Part shown: positions 12,451 to 25,003 of the stretch, piece by piece
How positions within the stretch are numbered: the first letter of the stretch is position 1
How the letters are laid out: each line of letters begins with the position of its first letter
Source of the DNA: Tetracladium setigerum
Taxonomy: Eukaryota > Ascomycota > Leotiomycetes > Helotiales
Length of the DNA: 64,000 nucleotides
Reading direction: 5' to 3'
Assembly: GCA_031472005.1 (NCBI GenBank)
Contig: PZJY01000002.1
Coordinates: 2,976,001-3,040,000, forward strand
Notes under the pieces: generated by a model
The model's input: the letters and a program-made list of their open reading frames with translations, nothing else
Told to the model about the DNA's origin: nothing
Databases searched by the model: none
Made by a program: the position numbers and the translations under genes

Positions 12451-15400
12451 TCATCGTCCACCAGCCATTACCCCTCGATAGTACCCGAGGCTGAGTTCCA
12501 CCGTGTGCTTCAAGTATTTGTCTTCAGTGAGAGGAAGACGTAGGACCTTGTTCATGCTGGAAATCTGTGAGACTGGTTAGCATTTGAAGCATGTTGATAA
12601 GCGTGGAGAATGAGCTTACCTCGCCACTTCTACTCATCGATACCACCACTTTCGCAACAACACCACCGATTATATCCATTGCCACTCTTTCCATCAAGCC
12701 TGGCTTTCTGGATTTTTCCACAACAGCAGGCAGCCCAGCAAGCAGTCGTTCGAGAACAAGGATGTCCACTGGCTTCGCTCGCTTCTGGCCGTCATGAAGC
12801 TCAAGGAAGTCCTCGTAGATTTCGCCGCCGAGATGCCACTCTGAGATTGATTCCTTGTGTCCTTCAAAGCCACGGAGAAGGGCTCGAAGAGAATCGTAAT
12901 CCATCTCCACGACTGTCTTTGGCGCAACTTGCTGGGCAAACGTCTTGTGAGCCTCGTTAAAAGATCCAGCCTTGATCAAGCACTCAACCTCTCCACGATG
13001 ATCCTTGGCCACACTTCGCAAGTACAATGCTTTAGCATTCCAAATCCAAGAGGGCGGAATCTTGTATGTCTCGACCAACGTCTTGAATGAATCACTGTCT
13101 TCTGAGCCGATTCGTCCTGCATGCTGTGCGACGTGGTTTTGGAGAGACTTAGATCTGGCTTCTTCTGACAACAGGTGAAGTAGTACAAACACCGCATCCA
13201 GCCAACTTCCTTCGTTGGTTAGTTGAGAGGCAAAGGAGAGAGTCATCTGATCGGCCTTTTCTTCGCCTTCTGATCCAAGATTGACTACTCCCGAGAGGAA
13301 GAGCATCTGTGCGAGTTGCCAACTGAGACGAATATCGAGAGGGCTAAGTTGTGAGTTCTCTGGTCTTAGGATCGACGCTAGTTCGGCATTGTGGAAAGTA
13401 GCAAGCTTCATGAGCCCCCATAGGAGGTCCTCACGTTCCGCAGCTGCCTCGTCTGTCCAGAGAGCTGGGATCTTTTGCTCGATGTACCATGCAGCGGGCT
13501 GAGCGGTTTCCTTGCCTTGAGCGATATCCTGGGCAAACTGTTCCACAGCACTGTGGAGAGGCTCCCCCGGTTGGGTGCCATACCAAAGTCGGAGACCAAA
13601 CGCTTGTCGCCAGTCGAGCCCGAAGCGCTTGGAGATAACGAAAGATTCAATGCGATCTTCAACAGGTCCACCTTTTGACCCGTCACAAACACAAACATTG
13701 CCTGCGAGTAACTCGTAAATAGCTCGGACTGGTTGACTGAATTCTGACAAGATTTTGGACTTTTTCCAATCCTGAAGTTGTTCGCGTATATCACGTCTCA
13801 TACTAGCCTTCACACCAACGAGTGCAACAAGGGTAGCAAGGTGAAAGTCTCGTCCCTCAGCGAGCTGTGCACATGCATCTGCAACCTTGTGGCCAGATAG
13901 GAGAGCGATAGCCTTTTCCTCGCTAGATCGAGCCAGGGCAACATTCGTGGATGATGCGTCGCTGACCAGATTCTGCCAGAACGCTGACAACTTGTCCTTT
14001 CGTAGCCGAGAGGGGATCTTTGGGTCGTTTATCAATTCCTCGGGAACAGGGATCTCATCCCATAGGATGCTAGCCAATTGCCAGACTAACTTTTCATGGT
14101 GAGCAGCAGGATCGCGAAGGTTACGGTCATCAATGAAATCGGAAAACGTGACAGTGTCAGGCAGACTTGCGCAAGGAACACTACCAGAATCATCAATCAC
14201 AGTAAGAGATTTGTGTTTTGTAAGAGATTTTGCGGCAGCCTGTATCAAAAGTTAGCAGTTGGCAATGTTAACAAAAACAGAACAAGGGGGTAGCAAGTAC
14301 CTCATTCGAAAACTTAGCGAACACGACATCGCGTCTCTCGGAAACGATGGCACCCTGTTGAATATGCAAAAGTCCATCTCGTTGACGGTTACGACGGGAG
14401 GAACGGCCAAAGGATTTTGGGTTGGGCAAAGCAGAATAAACTAAAGTGCCATCGGGTCCCCAGCTTGGTTTCATCGAATCATGAAAATCTCGCTCAACTT
14501 CGTTCAAATCACCTTCATCATGGCTAGTCTTCGACTTCTTCGCATATGGCCACTAGATAAAAAATGTTTTAGTTATGTATTTTTTTATTTTTTTTTGGTT
14601 TCTACCTCGGATAGCGGGCACAGGCGCAACAAAACAATATGCAAATTTCCACCGTCTCCAAAATCAACACTGAATGGGAGAACTAACCTCAAATCCCTTT
14701 CCCTTCGCCGGAATCTTTGCTGTCTTTGTTGGACTCTTTGGTGGACCAAACAAAGAGTGCATCAATTCGATGTTATTAGCAAATCCAGTCGATACAACTC
14801 GTCGTGGAGGTGCAACGGCAGCAATAACAGCAGTCTCGGGTTTCGAGTCGTTACCATGCACATCCATCATGCTCTTGAGTAGTGCTCGATCCTGTTTTTT
14901 CGGGCTAACCGTATTCTTCAACGCGTTGGTCCAATCATCCCCAGCGGCAAACTTTCGTGGTGTAGCTGCATTCTTCACGGCTCTCATTCTTGCTCTGACT
15001 AACGCTCCTGGAGTTTCCGCCATATCCTCTTCATCATATTGCGAGTCTTCACCAAGCTCCGCGGTGTTGCCAGCCTCGGGAAAAGAGCCCGCCATCTCTT
15101 GATCCACAATACTGACAGATTCGTCGTCGTAAGAGGCGTCGTCTTGATCCATAGGCTCGACACCATTCTCAGACTGCGAACCCACGGAGCGCTCATCTAA
15201 AAAAGACTCCTGGTCCTGGCCATATTCTTCATCGACCTCGTCCTCATAGAAGACCTCCTGTTCATCAAAGGCACCTGGAAGAATCTTTTTCTTTCTAAAG
15301 TCGAAAGTGTCATCAGGGTCCGATTCGGTACGTGACAACTGCGAAGTTGATGTGAAGGATTGATCCATTTGATGCGATTTGGGGGTGCTACGTGTGACGG

Positions 15401-18400
15401 GTGTTGGGGTGTCTGGAGGAAGGCTAAGAGTGCTTTGTCCGAAGCCGCTTTCGTCTTCGTCCTCCTCGTCATTGCTTTCTGGGTAGCTATAAGTGGTGAA
15501 ATGGTCAACCTTGAAGGTCCAAACTCCATTAGCAATGTCATAGCCCACAAAGTGTGTATCCTGGACAGTCTTGAGACCAGCAATATGCTTGGCCATTCTC
15601 TGCTGGGACACTTCGTGTTGGTTGCGGTTTCCTTTACGAGGAAAAGAATTCTCCATCTTGATTGTTGCAGGCACATTCAGCCCAGTGCCCCGTGCGGCCT
15701 TTTGCATCGACTTTGGATAGACAGTAGAGTTTCTGATGTCAAGTACAACAATACCACCCGGGATATCCGCAGGATTGATCGAGGTAAGATCAACCAATCG
15801 ATCAAAATGGATACTGCTGACCTTGTTGCGACCAACAGTGAGATCCACCTTTGATCTCTGTTCGCGAGTCATCGCCTCGATCTCAGCAGCTGAGGGCTTC
15901 ATCCAGTAATCCTGTGGTATTGGATCCTTGAGAGGGCGTTGTTTGGATGAAAGTGTAACGGGAACAGGCGCTTCCTCTTGAACGATAGCAAGCTCATTAT
16001 TCTTTACCTGTTCCATCTCAGGCGCCTGTGCAGAGTTTGATGTTCTTGTGGCATTCGCGTTAGGACGAGGTCTGAGAAATCCCAATTCCTGAGGGGTTGG
16101 TTCCACATTGACAATCTCTGTGGAAAGAGATGACCCATTGAGGGTTGTATGAGAGTCGAATGAAACACGCTTCTTCGCTGCAATAGTAGTTGGTGTTGAC
16201 GGAGTTCGAGAGTTCTGTTGGGCTGGAGGTGAAAAAAGATCGGTCCTAAGATTTCGATGAATATTAAATTTCTTCACGCTGCCTGTGCTACCAAAAGGTC
16301 GAGCACCAGGGCTAGCGGAGAATGCACCAGGAGCGAGAATGCTATCTGAGGTGTAAGCATTTCGAAGATTGCTGGTAGATACGCTCTTTGCCAAGGAGCG
16401 GTTGAAGTTGCTGAGACTACCGCTAAAAGTGCTGTTGCTGAAAGTACCTGGAGTACTAGCCGTACTGCTAGCGCTGCTTGGACTGGCATATGTGCTGTAT
16501 GAAAAGCCAAACCCCTTTCTTTGCGGGGTGGCAAAGCGTGGAGAAGAGGCAGAACTCAATCTTGTGATTGGAATTGCAGCGGCCCGCTTCGGTCTGCTGG
16601 TGCTGTTGGAAAGAGGAGTTGCAAGCGGACCTGGGTTGTTCATTTGAGAAGGTTGAAGATTTTGAAACAAGTCAGTGTTACCGAATGCCCTATTATCACT
16701 AATGCTTGTGCTGAAGACTTGTTGGCCCTGCTGTTGCGAGTTACCGAACAGAGAGCTCCCACCGCCGAACAGAGAGTTCTGGGGTTGCTGCTGCTGCTGT
16801 TGCTGGTTGTTATTTCCGAACAGGCTGGTGCCTTGTTGTTGGTTCCCAATTGAAGATCCCCCAAACAAGCTGGTTCCGCCTTGTTGTTGAGTGGGTGTTC
16901 CAAAAAGAGATGGTTTTGGCTGGTTGTTTGCACCGAGGTTACCAAAGAGACCACCTGATGGTTGAGCTTGAGTTTGGGTTTGCTGATTACCAAAACTGCT
17001 GCCAAAGAGACCACCTCCAGTTCCAGCAGTCTGATTCTGTTGTGTATTTCCAAATAAGCCTCCCGAAGCGGCTGGCTTTGGAGCACCGAACAGACTGCTA
17101 CCTGCGGTAGATCCGCCAAAGGAATTGGTTGTAGCAGCTTGTTGAGGTTGGCCAAAAAGACCACCACCAGCAGCTGGAGCCGGAGTGTTGCCAAAAAGGC
17201 TACCAGCGGGTTTTGGTTGAGCGGCACCGAAGAGAGATGATCCTCCCGTTTGCTGAGCTGCTCCTCCGAAACTACTTCCAAATGCTGTACTGGCAGCCGC
17301 TGGTTGTTGGCCGAAACCAGTAGTTTGCTGTGCTGTATTTCCGAAAAGACCACCACTACCAAATCCAGTGCTTGCAGGAGCTGCAGCACCGAAAGCGGAT
17401 CCAGTAGCAGCTGGTGTCGTTGTACCAAAGCTGAAGGACTTGTTGGGCGTCTGTCCGGCTGTGCCGAACAGAGATGAACCTCCGGCAGTGCTGGTCTGCT
17501 GGCCAAACCCAGTAGTCGCAGCACCGGTACCAAATCCACCACCACCTCCTCCAAATAAGCCTCCAGATGGTTGTGCAGGAGTAGTAGATCCAAATAGGCC
17601 CACTGCGGGCTTTGCTGCACCACCAAAGAGTCCACCACCGCCAGCGGATGCTCCAAAGGCACTTGTCTGAGCTGGTTGAGTTGCGCCAAAGGGTGAGCTG
17701 CTTGCTCCTCCACCGAAAAGACCACCTCCTGTCGTAGAGGTTGTACCGAATCCGCCAGAGGTTGGATTACTAGCTCCGAAGGCACCACCAAAGCTCGAGC
17801 TACCGAATGCGCCAGCTTGACCATTCGAATTTCCATATCGTCTACCTTGTGCGTAATCTGCCATTCGAAGCTCCTCGGGAGAGAACTTGGTATATGGTGC
17901 TTGAAAACTGATGCTCTGGAAAGAGTTTTGTTGGTTGCTTGAGCTGTTGGGTTCCTTCTCGACGAAAGCTTGGAATGGAACGCTTCCAGTACCTTGACAG
18001 TCTCCTGCACCTGCCCCGAGAGCGGTCGAAGCTGGAGCTCCAAAAGCGCTTGTAGTACCACCTCCAAAAGGCGAGCTGGTTGCCGCAGCACCGAATGGGC
18101 TGGCTTGAGATGTTGCAGCAGTACCAAAAGCGCCCGTCTTCTGACCTCCAAATAAGCCTCCAGACGATCCTCCGAAGGCAGATGTAGTCGCAGCAGGAGT
18201 GGCACCGAATCCACCAAAACCAGTTGATCCAGCTGTAGCCGTACCACTTCCAAACATGCCACCACTTGTCGTAGTTTGTGCGCCAAAGGCCGATGGCTTA
18301 GCAGTGCCAAATGCTCCTCCAGTTGTGCTACCGAAACCTATATTATCCAGAAGAGTTAGCAAAGTCTCACGCGATGTCGTTGATGTGCTTTTGGCAATTT

Positions 18401-18889
18401 TCCTGGTTTCCATCATGTCGTTGCGGATCATTAAGGCATGTGTCCAGAGATGGCCAAAAACCTGGAGCTTCTGTAATATATAGTTACAGAGCACAGAATT
18501 GACAGAATGTGCGCGACAGATCGATTTTCCAACAAAGTCCAGAGCTTCGAGACATGATCCACGTACCTCCAGAGCTGCCGAAGCCCCCAGTTGCTCCTCC
18601 TCCACCAAACAAACCTCCTCCTGTAGTTGTAGGGGCCGCACCGAAGGCGGAACCAGTGGATCCAAAGCCTGTGGGGAGAAGAGAGCACTCGAGTAAGCCG
18701 ATGATCGCGTTGGGTCCAAGATGTGCCAGTGCCGAAGGGCGCCGGTCGATATCATGAGTCCTAGGAAGAGCGAATAGTAAACGTACCTGTATTAGGGGTT
18801 GTGGTTGAGCCAAAACCTCCAAATCCGCTGGTGGATTGCTGCTGCTGTTGTTGCTGGCCGAAGCCGCCAAAACCTCCGAAGCCTGACAT
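12451..18889 (-). CDS. NUP145: Nucleoporin Nup98-Nup96 precursor (NUP145 type)
   Basis: A 1946-residue precursor of two nuclear-pore proteins. Exons (minus) are 18889-18787, 18668-18567, 18337-14688, 14552-14301, 14239-12620 and 12564-12451; every junction keeps frame. Residues 1 to about 720 are FG/GLFG repeats, the permeability-barrier part. A GLEBS motif (about 208-236, SPEELRMADY) should bind the Gle2/Rae1 export factor. The autoproteolytic domain spans about 870-1016 and ends at HFT (His1014-Phe1015-Thr1016), the self-cleavage site that releases the Nup98-like and Nup96-like halves. An acidic linker follows, then the alpha-helical Nup96 scaffold region to the end (about 1290-1946), which works in the Y-complex. 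Exons 1 and 2 are small (103 and 102 nt), are separated by 118 and 229 bp introns, and encode the first FG repeats. Confidence 0.96.
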
Positions 18890-19789
18890 CGTCGCGATGC
18901 TGCTGCTGGCAATGGGCAGAGGTGAAACTATGAGAGCTCAATCCTGGTGTTGCTGTTTTGAAATAACACGCGGGAGACGCGCTGAAAGGAAGGAGATTGT
19001 CGCAGCCAAAGCAGAGAAACAAGCTGGCACAAGTTTTAAAGAATCAAAGAGAGAGAGACAGAATTTGCGTCGTTTCGTCTCTTCGAGTGACGAGGGCGCG
19101 GTCGGTTTGAAAAGAAAATGGTTGGAAGGTAGGTCGTAGGACGAACCGAGATGTGGAGTTGACGCGAGCTTTGAACGTTCGGTCGGGGGATCATGTAAAT
19201 TTTAAAGGCATGTAGTTCGAGAGAGGAGCCTTGGAAGCGATAGGAGTGACTCAAAATGCAGTGAATCCTGCGAATTTGTCAGCCTTAACTGTCCTAATCG
19301 CAGCGACGGCGCTAAGGGAGGTCAGATGACCTGGTAATTATGCCAAGCAACTGATGCCTGGGGAAAAGGGTTGGATAGGAATTCACCACAGAAGATTATC
19401 GAGTCTGCCTTACCGTTCTGGATGGGTCTCTTTCCTTTGGGATTCCCTTAATGACTCTACTATCTACTTTCTCCAATCTCTAGAGTAGATGTACTGCCTC
19501 AAAATTACAAATCAAAAATGTCATTGGTTCAAGTGCATGTGCACTAATTGTGCTGTATCAGTCCTTTAGCGCTGTTTATCAAATTACGGCGTGTCTCTAT
19601 TGCAGCACCCGAAACAGAATTCGCGACTCCAGCGCGTCCAACTTCGTCGACCCCTCCACATTATTCAAGCTGAATTTCTAAACACAATTGTGCCTGAGCA
19701 AACGCTATTGATTCGCGTCAAGTTCGAAACTCCTTAATCCCCAGAAATCCCTAAAATACATCCTCCATAACTAAACCTCATATCTTGGA
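18890..19789. promoter_or_regulatory. Divergent promoter NUP145 / centrin
   Basis: About 900 bp between the divergently transcribed nucleoporin and centrin genes. I see no coding signal and no clear motif, so the promoter role is inferred from gene orientation. Confidence 0.5.
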
Positions 19790-20611
19790 ATGGCTTCAGC
19801 ATCGCAATCCTTTCCTTCGCGCACTTACTCTAGCACCGTCCATGGCAAACTCCCCGATCGCAGCGTCGCACCTGGAGGAGGAGTAGGTGGTGGTGGATTC
19901 GGCGCATCCTCAAATCGCGAAGCAGCGCGTCTTGAACGAGAAAGAGCAGAGCGCGAACAACGAGGGCAAATCCAAGGACCAGGGGGAAATACTCTGAGCG
20001 GAATCACAGATGAGCAGCGCGAAGAGATCAGCGAAGCAGTAGGTCTCTCAAAATCCCAAAAACAATACACCACTCCAAGAACTACAACAGGGACTTGTAA
20101 AGTTAAGATTACAGATGAATGCTGACAGGAAGTGAAATAGTTCAGTTTATTTGACCTGGACAAAGATCAGCGCATCGACTACCATGAATTCAAAGTCGCC
20201 TTAAAAGCACTTGGTTTCGACCTCCCGAAATCAGAAATCCTCTCCCTCCTCACAGCACATGGCATCCCACCTATCTCACCAGCGCAATCACAAGCTCACT
20301 CTTCACGCGCTCCTGCTCCACCGCAGGAACCTACGCCTCCCGGACGACTGCAATTAACGCTCCCTGCATTTCAAACAATAGCGTCGAATCTAGTGGCGCA
20401 TCGTGATCCAAGAGAGGAGATTCTAAGGGCATTTCAATTATTTGATACGGAGGATAAGGGAGTGATTAGTTTAGAGGATTTGAGGAGGGTAGCGAGGGAG
20501 CTAGGTGAGGTATTGGAGGAGGATGAACTGGCGGCTATGATTGAGGAGTTTGATTTGGAGGGGAAAGGAGGAGTCAGCAAGGATGAGTTTATTGCTATCT
20601 GTATGGGATAG
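19790..20611 (+). CDS. CDC31: Centrin/caltractin (EF-hand protein)
   Basis: Calcium-binding EF-hand protein of 239 residues. It is expected at the spindle pole body and, in fungi, also in TREX-2 mRNA export. Exons are 19790-20038 and 20141-20611; the 102 bp intron (gtaggt...atag) joins the helix ISEA to FSLFDLDKDQ. EF-hand 1 (DLDKDQRIDYHE), EF-hand 3 (DTEDKGVISLED) and EF-hand 4 (DLEGKGGVSKDE) are recognisable. The second loop is replaced by a Pro/Ser/Gln-rich insert of about 35 residues (starting HGIPPISPAQ) with no calcium-binding pattern. The Gly-rich N-terminal extension of about 75 residues is much longer than in yeast Cdc31 and is typical of filamentous fungi. It could also be a centrin-like paralogue. 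Confidence 0.88.
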
Positions 20612-21061
20612 AATGAGCTGTTTAGTTTCTCAGTGAGTTCTGCGGGATGGGGAAAAGCGTTGGAGTTAAGGCGTTGAATGATAGCTGCTTCTATCTACAC
20701 AAGTCCCCTTTTTGGATTACAGGATGAAGTCAATTTAATTGAAACCCCATTCATATCATTCCATGGGATACTAAGTTCAAATATGTAACTACGTGTGAAT
20801 TGTTTCACCTAATTCATCTATCATTCAAGAACCACAAGGGACCATGCCTAGATAAAATTTGGCCTGAGCCAAGTGCAAAACGCAAGAAGCCTCAAACCAA
20901 TTCGTATCCTCCGAACACACCGAAAGAAGTTTATGATATCCTCGCACGCTCGAAGAAACAAAGCCTCCCAGTCCATATTAGACCAGGGGCATCAAGAAAG
21001 AAGGTGTATCCGCAATTTCTGACTTTTTCAAATGCAAGAAGACGCCCAATGAACACGGCGC
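20612..21061. other. Convergent 3' flanks
   Basis: Between the centrin and epsin stop codons. I see no gene in it. Confidence 0.55.
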
Positions 21062-22957
21062 TCAAAACTGGATCAGATCACCTTGCCCATTTTGACCTTG
21101 TTGCGGCCTAGCACCGAAGGGATTGCTATTTTGCTGGGCTCCATATCCACCACCGCCAAATCCGTTGGACATGGCTGGTCCGGTGGCGGCTGGCATTTGT
21201 TGTCCGGCGCCGAAACCACCAGTTTGGTTACCGTACGAGGTTTGTGGCATTCCAGTGTACTGATTTTGAAGGAAAGGGTTGTTGCCAGTTTGTTGCTGAT
21301 GGATTCTGTTAATGCCGGCGCCTGCGCTGTTGACAAAGGTTCCAGGAGCAGTGTGTTGAGAAGGAATACGGAGGTTGCCAGTATTACCAAAGGTATCCAT
21401 ACCCTCGCCTGTTGCAAGTAAAGCATTGAGTCGAGCGTGCTGAGGATCTTGCTCTTTTGGTGGGGGAGGGGTGAATGACGAAATAGGGTTGTATGAAGTG
21501 GGTGTATTGCTGGTGAAGCTTGAGTTGTTATTGTAATTGACCGCAGTTTGTTGCTCTTGTAGGGTAGAGAGAGATGGCATGGCTGGAGTGGAGGACATTT
21601 GAGGACGGCCGAAGGAGGAAGCGAATGGGTTGTTTGATCCAGTTGGGGTTGGCTTCAGGGCTTGTTGCTGGGTGTTATTGGCCCAAGGGTTATTCGTATT
21701 TGCCGGAATCAATGGCTCAGGAGGTGCCTGTTGTTGTGCCTGGAAAGGACTTGAGCTTTGTTGCTGAAGGTAGGGATTGAAACCAGTAGCTTGGGGTTGC
21801 TGATACTGCTGCTGCTGCTGCTGTTGAGCTCCATACGGGTCAAAACCAGTTGGTTGAGGGGCAAATCCATTTTGGAAGCCATTTTGACCTTGATAGCCCG
21901 TTTGTTGAGGTTGATTTTGATATCCAGTGTACACGTTGTTCATGAAGCCAGTTTGTTGTTGTTGCTGCATGTTCGGGTCAATTGGATTTCCAGACCAATC
22001 CACTGCTGATTGTTGCTGGTAGCCTTGGTTGAATCCCGTGGGTTGAGTGGTCTGGACTGGCGCATCGTCGAAGAGAGACGCAGCGTTGGTTTCCTCCAAC
22101 TCTCTTCTTCTTAAATCTTCTTCTTCCTTGCTAAGCTTAATTGCTTTCGCAAGATCATCATCGTCTGGCTCTCCGCCTCGGCTTTGTCGCTTCTTCCGAT
22201 CCTCCTCTTCTTGGTACTTACTAGCCTCAATTGCCAGTTTGTACTCGGCGTCCTCCTCGTCTGCACGTTGCGCACGTTGGGGTCGCGATCGGCGTGGTTC
22301 CCTTGAAGATGATGCTTCGTTGGGGCTTGCGAACTCCTCAATTCCCGTAACTCTAGACTTCCAAGTCTTTCGGTCACTGCGTTCGCTGCGGAGTCTTTCC
22401 TCATCCAATATCAAAGAAGTAAGTTCCTTTGCAGAAACGCGTACTACAGTTCACATTAGCCATGCACCCCTCAGTCATCGTTTCTCCTCCTACCATTCTG
22501 TCCGACGTCCCGCCCGTCTTCGTCGATGTATTGGAACTCTCTCAGCGTCTTAATGATATAGATATTCTTGGCGGCCCAGGTAACAACCAATTCCGACCCC
22601 TCATGGAGGCAGTAATCCAGAACCTTCAGTGCCTTAAGGACATGTCTCCAGTTCTTTCCCTTGTCATTCAATCGCTTGTCGAGCATATCCATAATTTCAT
22701 AGAACTCGTTGGATCTACGGATTGAGGTGTCAGCCCTGCTCTTCAATTGAGGGGTTCTATACATACGAATTGAAGGTCATCTGAGCTATCTCGCTCATCT
22801 CTGTGCCGGTCGGGCCCCATGGGTCGTTGCTAGTCGCTGGTACCTGTTAGCTGATGGCACTTCATTGCTGTACAGATTTCCTACCATTCCGGACCTTAAC
22901 CTGGACACTGGAATAGCCCTTGGTCACATTCTTGACGCTTCTGATGACTTTTGACAT
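21062..22957 (-). CDS. ENT1: Epsin, clathrin adaptor with ENTH domain
   Basis: Endocytic adaptor of 581 residues that links PtdIns(4,5)P2 membrane, ubiquitinated cargo and clathrin. Exons (minus) are 22957-22885, 22836-22767, 22714-22494 and 22443-21062, with introns of 48-52 bp that all keep frame. The ENTH domain covers about residues 1-145 and includes the family block NDPWGPTG and LKALKVLDYCLHEG. Two ubiquitin-interacting motifs follow (AEYKLAIEASKYQEE and DDLAKAIKLSKEEE). The C-terminal half is Gln/Pro/Asn-rich with at least three NPF tripeptides for EH-domain partners (NPFASS, NPFLQN, NPFGAR). The protein ends in DLIQF, a clathrin-box-like terminus as in yeast Ent1/Ent2. Confidence 0.95.
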
Positions 22958-23718
22958 GATTGCGATTTCTAGCTACCCGATCTGTCTGGTTGACGAACTC
23001 GAGGAGAGATTGCAGGCGGATCGCTCGGTGCGAGATATGTATCTTTTTTAGCGCAAACTGTTCACAGTTTCGATATCGTGCGACTTGGTGGTGGAGGGGC
23101 GGGGATGGAAAGGTCAGGTCGTCGTTGTCAACGAGATTAACTGGCGATGCGCCGAGACTCGGAAGAGGCGATGATTTGGGCACTTCAGTTGTTAAAATAT
23201 CAAAGGAACAAACAGCTTTGGGGACGAAGCTTTCGCCGCTGGGCCAAAGGAGTGTGAATGGCGACGGCGTTGTTGAGTCTGGAAAGTTTAACGTTGTTGG
23301 TGGTCGTGGTCAGAAGTGAATTTGGGGCTTAGACTCTGAGAGGCGAGTTGATGACGATCAAAGAGGCTAAATCCGAGCGCCAACACGATACCGTCGGTAC
23401 GATGGTACAGGACCGTACCTTGCCGCACTAATATACTGGCAAGACCACTATTTACACCATTTCACTTTTGAGATAACCATCTCAAAGAATTGCTGGAAAG
23501 GATAATTCCGCTGGTAGAAGTCTCCTTCAATGCCTATGCAAGCTTGCTTGCTTACTTTTTTTTCCTTTCTTTCTTTCTTTCTTTCTTTCTTTCCTTCCTT
23601 CATTAAAGGTTTAGTATTGACAGAGCAAGAAAATGCACCAACCTTCCCTCCTCTTACCCTCCAAGACCTTACACAATATACATACAATATTATACACTCT
23701 CAAGCTCCATCTCCATAC
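22958..23718. other. Intergenic: epsin promoter and MRX8 3' flank
   Basis: No gene supported. It includes a TTTC tetranucleotide tract at about 23565-23594. A 119-codon plus-strand open frame (22960-23319) opposes the epsin promoter and has no recognisable features. Confidence 0.55.
23565..23594. repeat. TTTC microsatellite
   Basis: About seven tandem copies of TTTC, with imperfect flanks, in the intergenic region between the epsin and MRX8-like genes. Confidence 0.9.
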
Positions 23719-24701
23719 CTATAACATGGGGGAGTCTTTCAGATACACCAGGTCCTCGTAAGGCACGACCTCCACCGCTTTTGGAAGTTCAACTTTACAC
23801 TCCAGCTCTAACCCTGCGGCTTGCAACATCGCAAACCGCACCGCATCCATTCCTAGTCTCTTTCCATCTATCTTTTTCTCGGAACTACAAGCAATAACCT
23901 CACCTATTTCTCCCTTCTCAATCTCCAGGTCCAAAACCGCTTCTCGGACACTTTCCATGGTCTTTCTTAGGTTGGTGAACCGAGCCTCCAAAACCTCCGG
24001 GCGGGGATTTCTATTATTTGGGAACAGAATCTTATCTGCCTTCGCCAGAACGACCTGGAAAGGGACTCCGTTTTCCTTAAACATGGCGAGAATCTGTCGA
24101 TCACTCTCCTTGATGCCATGCTCTGCCTCTATCAGGAGAAAGGCTCGCCTCAACTCTTTCCGCTTCTCCAAGTATTTCATAATCTCTTTCCCCCATTCTG
24201 CTCTGCCTCCTTTGCCGTAGCCCGGCATATCCAGCACAATAAGCCTATTGTTTCCATTATCCTCAGACCCTCCCACGGCAAAGGCATTCATGAGCTTCGT
24301 TCGACCCGGTTTGGAACTTGTATGTGCGATTTTCCTGCCTAGCAAGGTGTTTAGAAGTGACGACTTTCCGACATTGGACCTTCCCAAGAAACAAACTTCT
24401 GGACTGCTTCCAAAATCAATGGTCTTGAATTTCGCTGCCGACCAGATGAACTTGGGGGTATCTTTTCAAAGAATCTGGCAGCATGTGCTAATTGTGCAGG
24501 TTGCGGGGGGCGAGTGTCCCAATGGTAGGAAAGCGCAGACAAAGGAAATTTCGGAGGAGGTGTCTCAAGTGTTGGAGATGGTTTCAAGGGCTTTTCGAAG
24601 CGACTTGCACTCGTCGAAAGAGTGCGGTAGGAAATGTTGTGCAAGCATTGCTGGAGGCATTGTAGTCGAAAGTGAGGCGGTAGCTTGAAGACCGCCGACA
24701 T
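23719..24701 (-). CDS. MRX8: Mitochondrial EngB-type GTPase (MRX8-like), one base missing
   Basis: GTPase of the EngB/YihA family. The yeast mitochondrial member, Mrx8, is linked to mitochondrial translation and ribosomes. About 327 residues if one base is restored. The N-terminal about 80 residues are Arg/Ser-rich, acid-poor and fit a mitochondrial presequence. The G domain shows G1 GRSNVGKSS, the switch-I segment HTSSKPGRT, G3 DMPGYG, G4 LAKADK and G5 ACSSEK. The reading frame changes between EKIPP and the conserved block KFIWSAAKF, at a run of five G on the plus strand (24454-24458). One more base there joins the two halves exactly, and I see no usable intron. I treat it as a functional gene with an assembly indel. 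It is divergent from FMC1, with starts about 300 bp apart. Confidence 0.9.
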
Positions 24702-25003
24702 TCTGTGTGAATTTGATGAAATAATTATTGCAGTTGATTGTTCTGAAGGGCTTTTTCTTGATATGGTAGCTAATCTGTTGCTACAGTACGTTGGATATGA
24801 TCAAGTGTTCAGAGAGGAAGCAAGTCTGCAAAATGCGAAATGCGAAATAATGCAAGATGCGAGGCTGCAGAAACATTCCAGTACGATCTTGGCGCACCAA
24901 CCAACAAGCTCCGAAGGGGTCGGCGATATTTCACGAAATCTGGGGAGCTTCTCTCCCGACCTTGAAATTCTTCAATCCCGTCGACACCAACAACACTGTC
25001 AGC
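24702..25003. promoter_or_regulatory. Shared divergent promoter MRX8-like / FMC1
   Basis: 302 bp between two divergently transcribed genes whose products are both expected in mitochondria. No specific motif was identified. Co-regulation is inference from the arrangement. Confidence 0.5.

Noticed and set aside
14664..18755. Single 1363-codon frame as the nucleoporin start
   Set aside because: Its first about 140 codons read through two introns; the spliced start at 18889 (MSGFGGFGGFG) gives proper FG repeats.
22960..23319. 119-codon plus-strand open frame opposite the epsin promoter
   Set aside because: No recognisable features and directly abuts the epsin start region.
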